This document shows positions 5,879-10,780 of a stretch of DNA of 10,780 bases, piece after piece; position 1 is the first letter of the stretch; each line of letters begins with the position of its first letter. A program made the translations under genes and the position numbers. A model generated the notes under the pieces. It did not search any database and was not told where the DNA came from. It was given only the letters and a program-made list of their open reading frames with translations. Source of the stretch: an uncultured Eubacteriales bacterium (GTDB lineage Bacteria > Bacillota > Clostridia > Oscillospirales > Acutalibacteraceae). The stretch lies in NCBI GenBank assembly GCA_900320925.1, contig ONUD01000014.1, forward strand, positions 1 through 10,780, given 5' to 3'.

Positions 5879-7159
5879 ATGATAGACATCAAGTACTTGA
5901 GAGAAAAGCCTGAGGAAGTCAAGGCAAGAATCAAAAAAAGAGAAATGGACTTGGACAGTGTGGTGGATGAGGTTCTCACCGTGGATGCACAGAAGCGGGA
6001 ACAGATGGGAAAAATCGAAGCCATGAAGGCAGAGAAAAATGCCGCCAGCAAGCAGATTCCACAAATCAAAAAAGCAGGCGGTGATGTATCCGAGATTATG
6101 GCAAAAATGAAAGAAATCGGTGTGCTGATTGACAGCGGGGAAGCCGCCATCAAAGAACTGGACAGCAAGCAGACAGAGCTGCTTTTGTCCCTGCCGAACC
6201 TGCCGGATGAGGACGTGTGTGCAGGGGGCAAGGAGCAGAATGAGCCTGTCAGATATTTTGGCACAAAGCCGGAATTTGCTTTCCCGATGAAAAACCATGT
6301 AGAGCTTTGTGAGGATCTGGGCATGATTGACTATCAGAGAGGTGCCAAGATTGCAGGAGCAGGCAGTTGGCTCTATAGAGGCTGGGGTGCCAGACTGGAA
6401 TGGGCATTGCTGAATTTCTTTATTGACGAGCATATCAAAGACGGCTTTGAATTTATTCTTCCGCCGCATATGCTGGGGTATCAGTGCGGCTATGTGGCAG
6501 GCCAGTTCCCGAAGTTCCGTGATGAGGTGTACTGGATTGGCAACCCCACCAGCAACGATGAAAAATTCATGCTTCCTACGGCTGAAACGGCACTGGTGAA
6601 CCTCCACCGTGACGAGATTATTCCCATAGAGGAACTGCCTAAGAAATATATTGCCTATACACCGTGTTACCGCCGTGAAGCCGGCAGCTACCGCAGTGAG
6701 GAACGCGGCATGATTCGGGGTCATCAGTTCAATAAGGTAGAGATGGTGCAGTATACAGAGGACGATAAGTCGGATATTGCGTTCAAGGAACTGGTGGAAA
6801 AGGCTGAAAGACTGGTGCAGGAACTGGGACTGCACTATCGTCTGAGCAAGCTTGCCGCAGGAGATTGTTCGTTCTCGATGGCAAGAACCTATGATATTGA
6901 AGTGTGGATTCCGAGCATGGAGATCTACAAGGAAGTCAGCTCTGCGTCTAATGCACGGGACTATCAGGCACGTAGAGGCAATGTGCGTTACAGGGGAGAG
7001 GATAAGAAAATGCATTTTGCCCATACCCTGAATGCTTCAGGCCTTGCGACCAGCCGTGTGATTCCTGCCATCGTGGAGCAGTATCAGAATGAAGATGGTT
7101 CCGTAACCGTCCCGGAGGTGCTGCGTCCGTATCTCGGCATTGATGTCATCAAAAAATAA
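5879..7159 (+). CDS. serS: Seryl-tRNA synthetase, class II, with divergent motif loops
   Basis: SerRS activates serine with ATP and charges tRNA-Ser. The 426 residues match bacterial SerRS. A charged coiled-coil N-terminal arm that grips tRNA-Ser occupies about residues 5-105. The catalytic core has the TAE serine-specificity motif (234-236), motif 2 YRREAGS-(9 residues)-IRGHQFNKVE (264-288), EVSSASN (352-358) and motif 3 NASGLATSR (385-393) with the class-defining Arg393. AAAGGAG 8 bases upstream fixes the start at 5879; the longer frame into parB lacks such a site. Several loops differ from the usual bacterial form: the common [17 protein letters not shown] is here AGSYRSEERGMIRGHQF, and NGSGLAVGR is NASGLATSR. 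All key catalytic residues remain. There is no T-box leader; expression probably depends on the parA promoter. Confidence 0.95.
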   Translation: MIDIKYLREKPEEVKARIKKREMDLDSVVDEVLTVDAQKREQMGKIEAMKAEKNAASKQIPQIKKAGGDVSEIMAKMKEIGVLIDSGEAAIKELDSKQTELLLSLPNLPDEDVCAGGKEQNEPVRYFGTKPEFAFPMKNHVELCEDLGMIDYQRGAKIAGAGSWLYRGWGARLEWALLNFFIDEHIKDGFEFILPPHMLGYQCGYVAGQFPKFRDEVYWIGNPTSNDEKFMLPTAETALVNLHRDEIIPIEELPKKYIAYTPCYRREAGSYRSEERGMIRGHQFNKVEMVQYTEDDKSDIAFKELVEKAERLVQELGLHYRLSKLAAGDCSFSMARTYDIEVWIPSMEIYKEVSSASNARDYQARRGNVRYRGEDKKMHFAHTLNASGLATSRVIPAIVEQYQNEDGSVTVPEVLRPYLGIDVIKK

Positions 7160-7160
7160 T

Positions 7161-7176
7161 GGTTTCACGTGAAACA
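7161..7176. promoter_or_regulatory. parS: parS-like site (GGTTTCACGTGAAACA)
   Basis: This site matches 15 of 16 positions of the perfect parS copies, with only the first base changed from T to G and the CACGTG centre intact. It starts 2 bases after the serS stop codon and ends 9 bases before the terminator stem. Confidence 0.85.
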
Positions 7177-7185
7177 TCCCAAAAT

Positions 7186-7228
7186 AGAGTTTTCCACCGT
7201 TTTTGCATTGGCGGTGGAAAACTCTTTT
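7186..7228 (+). terminator. Rho-independent terminator of parA-parB-serS
   Basis: AGAGTTTTCCACCG (7186-7199) pairs perfectly with CGGTGGAAAACTCT (7212-7225), giving a 14-bp stem around a 12-base loop. A short T-run (7225-7228) follows. It separates serS from guaB. Confidence 0.88.
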
Positions 7229-7251
7229 GTTGCAATGAGAAAAAATGCACA

Positions 7252-7268
7252 TTTTTTTGTCAAAAAAA
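7252..7268. repeat. T7-GTC-A7 inverted repeat in the guaB upstream region
   Basis: Seven T's, GTC and seven A's form a perfect AT-only inverted repeat. With the surrounding A/T-rich sequence it may act as a second weak terminator or as curved upstream DNA for the guaB promoter. No function is demonstrable. Apart from this, the 7229-7377 gap contains only the guaB promoter and leader. Confidence 0.35.
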
Positions 7269-7323
7269 GGAAAGAAAATCTATGCAGGATAGTTCTGTAA
7301 AAGAATAATAAATGAACGGTTTA

Positions 7324-7332
7324 TGATATAAT
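7324..7332 (+). promoter_or_regulatory. Putative extended -10 promoter of guaB
   Basis: TGATATAAT (7324-7332) is a perfect extended -10 element (TGN plus TATAAT). No good -35 exists at 17 bases, which is normal for extended -10 promoters. Transcription should start near 7339, giving a leader of about 40 bases. That is too short for a purine riboswitch, and none is seen. Confidence 0.65.
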
Positions 7333-7377
7333 AAAGCATTAAATATACAAAAAATTGAAAATGGGGGAGATAATCGT

Positions 7378-8856
7378 ATGCTGACAACAGGCTATATGGA
7401 CAAATTCGGAAAAGAAGGCTTGACGTTTGACGATGTTCTGCTGATACCGGGCGAATCAAGCGTTCAGCCCAGAGAGGTGGATATCAGTACATGGCTGACA
7501 AAGAAAATCAAGCTCAATACACCCTTGATGACAGCTGCCATGGATACGGTGACCGAAACGAGAATGGCAATTGCCATTGCCCGTGAAGGCGGTATCGGTA
7601 TCATCCACAAAAATATGACGATCGAACAGCAGGCAGATGCCGTGGACAGGGTAAAGCGTTCCGAGAACGGCGTTATCGTGAATCCGTTTTTTCTCACGCC
7701 TGACCACTATGTATACGATGCCAACCAGTTGATGGCAAAGTATAAGATCTCAGGCGTACCGATTTGCGAGGATGGCAGGCTGGTAGGCATTATTACCAAC
7801 CGTGACCTCCGCTTTATGGACGAAGCAGACTACAGCCAGAAAATTGCACAGGTCATGACCAATCAGGATCTGGTCACAGCTCCCGTAGGAACAACGCTTT
7901 CGGATGCCCAGCAGCTTCTCAAGCAGCACAAAATTGAAAAGCTGCCCATTGTGGATGAAAACGGGATGCTCAAAGGACTCATTACCATCAAGGATATTGA
8001 AAAATCCGTGCAGTTCCCCAACAGTGCCAGAGATGCCAACGGCAGACTGCTCTGCGGTGCGGCAATCGGTGCTACCCCCGATGTGTTGGAGAGAGTCGAG
8101 GCACTCATGGAAGCACAGGTTGATGTACTGGTACTGGACTCCGCCCACGGTCATAATAACAATGTTGTGGAATCCGTCAGGAGGGTCAAAAAGACGTTCC
8201 CCCAAGTACAGCTGATTGCCGGCAACGTAGCAACGTCTGAAGGGACAAAAGCACTGATTGAGGCAGGAGCGGACTGTGTGAAAGTCGGCATTGGTCCCGG
8301 TTCTATCTGCACGACCCGTATCGTGGCAGGTATCGGCGTGCCGCAAATCACGGCAATCTATGATGCGGCCTATGAAGCTTCCAAGCATGGGATTCCCGTC
8401 ATTGCAGACGGCGGCGTAAAGTATTCCGGCGATATTGTCAAGGCATTGGCAGCAGGCGGCAGTGTCGTGATGATCGGTTCCCTGGTGGCAGGCTGTGAAG
8501 AATCCCCCGGCGATACCGAAATCTATCAGGGCAGACAGTTCAAGGTCTATCGCGGTATGGGCAGTCTTGGAGCCATGGGCAGAGGCAGTGCCGACCGTTA
8601 TTTCCAGTCCGGCAACAAAAAGTTAGTGCCTGAGGGTGTAGAGGGACGTGTACCGTATAAGGGACTTCTTTCTGACACGATTTACCAGTTGATGGGCGGT
8701 TTGAGAGCAGGCATGGGTTATACAGGCTGTGCCAATATTCAAGAACTGCATGACAAGGCTCGTTTTGTCAGAATCACGGGTGCCGGTCTGAAAGAGAGCC
8801 ACCCCCATGATATTCAGATTACCAAGGAAGCTCCCAACTATTCTTATAACGGATGA
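7378..8856 (+). CDS. guaB: Inosine-5'-monophosphate dehydrogenase GuaB
   Basis: GuaB oxidises IMP to XMP with NAD, the committed step of guanine nucleotide synthesis. The 492 residues match the bacterial enzyme. The N-terminal segment enters the TIM barrel with LTFDDVLLIP (15-24). A pair of CBS domains is inserted at about 97-215 (ISGVPI...LVGIITNRDL and IEKLPIVDE...GLITIKDI), a purine nucleotide-sensing module. The catalytic loop GIGPGSICTTR has Cys311. The IMP-binding DGG (344-346) and the YRGMGSLGAM segment (391-400) follow, and the flap EGVEGRVPYKG (420-430 region) carries the catalytic Arg424. GGGGGAGA lies 7 bases before the ATG; a second in-frame ATG at 7396 has no such site. It is a single-gene unit with its own promoter and terminator, facing the downstream FHA-SEDS gene. 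Confidence 0.97.
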   Translation: MLTTGYMDKFGKEGLTFDDVLLIPGESSVQPREVDISTWLTKKIKLNTPLMTAAMDTVTETRMAIAIAREGGIGIIHKNMTIEQQADAVDRVKRSENGVIVNPFFLTPDHYVYDANQLMAKYKISGVPICEDGRLVGIITNRDLRFMDEADYSQKIAQVMTNQDLVTAPVGTTLSDAQQLLKQHKIEKLPIVDENGMLKGLITIKDIEKSVQFPNSARDANGRLLCGAAIGATPDVLERVEALMEAQVDVLVLDSAHGHNNNVVESVRRVKKTFPQVQLIAGNVATSEGTKALIEAGADCVKVGIGPGSICTTRIVAGIGVPQITAIYDAAYEASKHGIPVIADGGVKYSGDIVKALAAGGSVVMIGSLVAGCEESPGDTEIYQGRQFKVYRGMGSLGAMGRGSADRYFQSGNKKLVPEGVEGRVPYKGLLSDTIYQLMGGLRAGMGYTGCANIQELHDKARFVRITGAGLKESHPHDIQITKEAPNYSYNG

Positions 8857-8858
8857 AC

Positions 8859-8896
8859 AAAATCCCGAACAGTTATCACAACTGTTCGGGATTTTT
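8859..8896. terminator. Bidirectional rho-independent terminator between guaB and the FHA-SEDS gene
   Basis: AAAATCCCGAACAGTT (8859-8874) and AACTGTTCGGGATTTT (8880-8895) form a perfect 16-bp stem with a 5-base loop and T/A tracts on both sides. It begins 3 bases after the guaB stop and ends 6 bases before the stop of the convergent gene, so it can serve both. Confidence 0.92.
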
Positions 8897-8901
8897 GTCA
8901 A

Positions 8902-10575
8902 TCAGATCAGTACTTCATCGGGGGAAGAGGATTTGCGTTTTACTTTTTTGTGGGAGTAAGTCCGTTCATCGGCCGCTTTGATAAAGGCAAGAATGCCCCA
9001 GCAAGCCATCATGCTGGAACCGCCGTAGCTGACAAACGGCAGTGTTACCCCTGTCAGCGGCAGCAGACCCACGACACCGAAAATATTCAGAGCCGCCTGA
9101 AAGACCAGCATTCCGCCTGCCGAACAGGCCGCCATGGAATAAAAGGTAGAACGGCTCTTGGTAGTCACGGCTCTGGCATACAGCATGAAACCGCCAATGA
9201 CCGCCGCAAACAGCAGGGCTGTCATCAGTCCCATTTCCTCGCTGATCAAACCGAATACAAGGTCGTTTTCCGAGGCAAACAGGTACTGCAAATTGCCCTC
9301 GGAGATACCGACACCAAAGATACCACCGCTGGCACTGTAGATCAAAGTATTGACCTGCTGATAGCCGTAGGAGTCGGCATATTCCCATATCCTGCCCCAT
9401 GCCTGAAAACGCTCTGCCACATATGGCTTGATGGTAAGGACAAAGCCTGCTCCCATCACGGCGGCGGTCAGTGCCAGTACCACGGTTCTGAGATTGCCCG
9501 AACGCATGAATGCGATCAGGAGGAATGTCACAAAAAATACCAGTGCGGTTCCCAGGTCGCTCATGTAGAACAGCATTCCCACGCAGATGGCCGTCACAAG
9601 AATGAATCCGAACAGATTTTTCTTTGTTTGGAGCTGATCCAGTGTGGACGCACCGACAAAGATATAGGCAATTTTGGCAAATTCCGAAGGCTGTATGGAA
9701 ACAGGGCCTAAAATAATCCAGTTTTTGGCACCGTTGATTTCCTTGCCCAGTACCAGTGTTGCCCCGAGCATCAGGATGGCCAGCACGGAAATGGCAATCC
9801 GCCATTTCATGACCCTGTCGGGGGTGGCAATGAACCACAGCATGAAGCAAAACAGGGCAATGCCCAGAGCAGTCGCAACTAACTGGACGTATGCCTGACG
9901 GGGATTGTGTGCCGCACAAAGTACCACACCCGTGCCGGACAGCATCAGGGCAACCGATTCCAATTCAAAACTTTTTCTGTTGAAATGCTTACAAGATACC
10001 CGATAGAATGCCCACATCATGCCGACGAACAGCATGGACGGCAGTACCGTTTCAAAGTTCTGCATATGAATGAGCGATTCTATGGAGATGATGGCCATGT
10101 ACAGCGAAATCAGAAGCAGCAGCAAGGTACCGGAAACGGTTTTGGACTGTCTTTTTTCATTGTCGGATTTCTGATTCCCTGTACGCTTGACAGTCAGAAC
10201 GGAAGCACCGAGGGCAATTTTGTCGCCGATATAGACCTGACAGCGTCCCTCTTGAGGGGTTCCGTTGACACTGACGCCCGATTTGGAACCTGTGTCGGTA
10301 ATGAACCAGCCGTCACTCCGCCGCAGCAGGACAGCGTGTTCTCTGGAAACAGTAGGATCGGTGATGCAAATATCTGCTTTGCGGCTTCTGCCGATAAGGT
10401 TTTCCCAGAACACCACGGGATAGACAATGTCCAGTTCCTCGTCCTCCAACAGGATCAGTGCATGATCGTCACGTCTCCCATACCGCAGGGAGAAAAAGCA
10501 CAGGAACACGATGATCAATGCCAAAAACGGTGCAGCCACTCTCAGGATAAATGATGCAATTTCTGCCATATCCAC
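8902..10575 (-). CDS. FHA domain fused to SEDS-family (FtsW/RodA/SpoVE) peptidoglycan glycosyltransferase
   Basis: SEDS proteins polymerise lipid II into glycan strands with a partner class B PBP. This 557-residue protein is about 150 residues longer than FtsW or RodA because of its N-terminus. A membrane helix (about 8-30) followed by RYGRR puts the next part in the cytoplasm. An FHA domain follows (about 55-130: GRS at 62-64, SREH at 77-80, NG at 104-105), a phosphothreonine reader. The SEDS core runs from about 148 to 535 with GAKNWIILG-QPSEFAK (282-301), SDLGTA (339-344), YGYQQVNTLIYSASGGIFG (403-421), ENDLVFGLISEEMGL (436-450) and LPLTGVTLPFVSYGGSS (505-521). D438 aligns with the catalytic Asp of FtsW (E. 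coli D297). The start is a GTG at 10575, 8 bases after AAAGGAG; the ATG at 10569 is the alternative. A longer reading from 10629 would begin inside the -35 box. Whether it acts in division, elongation or sporulation cannot be told. Confidence 0.92.
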   Translation of the reverse strand: MDMAEIASFILRVAAPFLALIIVFLCFFSLRYGRRDDHALILLEDEELDIVYPVVFWENLIGRSRKADICITDPTVSREHAVLLRRSDGWFITDTGSKSGVSVNGTPQEGRCQVYIGDKIALGASVLTVKRTGNQKSDNEKRQSKTVSGTLLLLLISLYMAIISIESLIHMQNFETVLPSMLFVGMMWAFYRVSCKHFNRKSFELESVALMLSGTGVVLCAAHNPRQAYVQLVATALGIALFCFMLWFIATPDRVMKWRIAISVLAILMLGATLVLGKEINGAKNWIILGPVSIQPSEFAKIAYIFVGASTLDQLQTKKNLFGFILVTAICVGMLFYMSDLGTALVFFVTFLLIAFMRSGNLRTVVLALTAAVMGAGFVLTIKPYVAERFQAWGRIWEYADSYGYQQVNTLIYSASGGIFGVGISEGNLQYLFASENDLVFGLISEEMGLMTALLFAAVIGGFMLYARAVTTKSRSTFYSMAACSAGGMLVFQAALNIFGVVGLLPLTGVTLPFVSYGGSSMMACWGILAFIKAADERTYSHKKVKRKSSSPDEVLI

Positions 10576-10600
10576 GACGATCACTCCTTTCTTTCCCCAT

Positions 10601-10629
10601 ATTATATTACCGCTTAATTGAAATGTCAA
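10601..10629 (-). promoter_or_regulatory. Consensus SigA promoter of the FHA-SEDS gene
   Basis: On the minus strand, TTGACA (10629 down to 10624) and TATAAT (10606 down to 10601) are perfect consensus hexamers with exactly 17 bases between them. Transcription should start near 10594, only about 19 bases before the GTG start, with AAAGGAG (10590 down to 10584) in between. Such an ideal promoter predicts strong constitutive expression. Confidence 0.88.
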
Positions 10630-10710
10630 ATGACAAATTCGTTATTAGACTTCCTCGGAAACAATCCTTTTCTTACTCAACCGCTATATGGATGGCAACC
10701 GACAGCCACA

Positions 10711-10765
10711 GGAGACCTCTCCGTCAAATCAATGTGCAATTAGCAATGTGCAATGTACAATTGTG
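10711..10765. repeat. Short noncoding repeat cluster at the right edge
   Basis: The direct repeat CAATGTGCAAT occurs at 10730-10740 and again at 10744-10754, followed by the related GTACAATTGTG. Just upstream, GGAGACCTCTCC (10711-10722) is a short inverted repeat. The stretch 10630-10780 has no supportable gene. Simple TTGTACATTGCACATTG-type strings occur as dispersed intergenic elements in some Firmicutes; assigning this one to such a family is inference. Confidence 0.45.
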
Positions 10766-10780
10766 TGTGAGGAAAGTTAA

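Noticed and set aside
5404..7024. Long minus-strand open frames opposite parB and serS (306 and 418 codons)
   Set aside because: Composition is cysteine/histidine/phenylalanine-rich and no motif is seen. The plus strand holds two full-length conserved genes, so these are mirror frames from codon bias.
7257..7286. TTGTCA and TATGCA as a second guaB promoter
   Set aside because: The -10 match is only 3 of 6 and the TTGTCA is part of an AT inverted repeat. The extended -10 at 7324 is much better.
7339..7377. Possible purine or guanine riboswitch before guaB
   Set aside because: The predicted leader is about 40 bases and shows no conserved aptamer pattern or terminator, so it is too short for one.
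8950..9711. Plus-strand open frame of 253 codons opposite the SEDS gene
   Set aside because: It is low-complexity, rich in His/Gln/Gly, with no start signals, and lies opposite a clear membrane protein gene; it is a shadow frame.

Overview
The window looks like ordinary chromosome from a low-to-mid-GC Firmicute, most likely a clostridial (Ruminococcaceae/Oscillospiraceae-like) bacterium. The evidence is strong GGAGG-type ribosome binding sites, SigA-type promoters, a Soj/Spo0J/Noc set with B. subtilis-type parS palindromes, and the mnmG-rsmG-noc-parA-parB neighbourhood that in Firmicutes lies close to the replication origin. No dnaA gene or DnaA-box cluster is visible, so the origin itself is outside the window. 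The genus assignment is inference.

Layout. Positions 2-406 hold an unrecognised small gene that may be cut by the left edge. At 490-3064 is the overlapping pair mnmG-rsmG (tRNA wobble-uridine modification and 16S rRNA methylation), which ends at a hairpin terminator shared with a convergent noc-family gene (3177-3998, minus strand). A divergent control region (about 4000-4218) carries two parS sites and the promoters for noc (leftward) and parA (rightward). parA, parB and serS (4219-7159) follow closely spaced, probably as one transcript, and end at a strong terminator. guaB (IMP dehydrogenase, 7378-8856) has its own promoter and shares a bidirectional terminator with a convergent gene (8902-10575, minus strand). 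That gene encodes an FHA-domain/SEDS (FtsW/RodA/SpoVE) fusion driven by a consensus promoter. The last 150 bases (10630-10780) are noncoding and contain a small simple repeat.

How it fits together. ParA, ParB and the parS sites form the chromosome segregation system. ParB is expected to load as a CTP-dependent clamp at parS and to stimulate ParA ATPase. Five parS-like 16-mers lie in intergenic DNA across 6.8 kb. One abuts the mnmG promoter, two lie in the noc/parA control region, and two lie between a stop codon and a terminator. The Noc-family protein belongs to the same CTP-binding family, but the positions that set DNA specificity in ParB/Noc are neither fully ParB-like nor fully Noc-like, and the N-terminal membrane anchor of B. 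subtilis Noc is not obvious. The FHA-SEDS protein suggests that a peptidoglycan polymerase is coupled to Ser/Thr phosphorylation.

Most of the window is core housekeeping. The observations most worth following are the unusual Noc paralogue, the FHA-SEDS fusion and the placement of the parS sites. No wholly new system (defence, mobile element, CRISPR) is visible.
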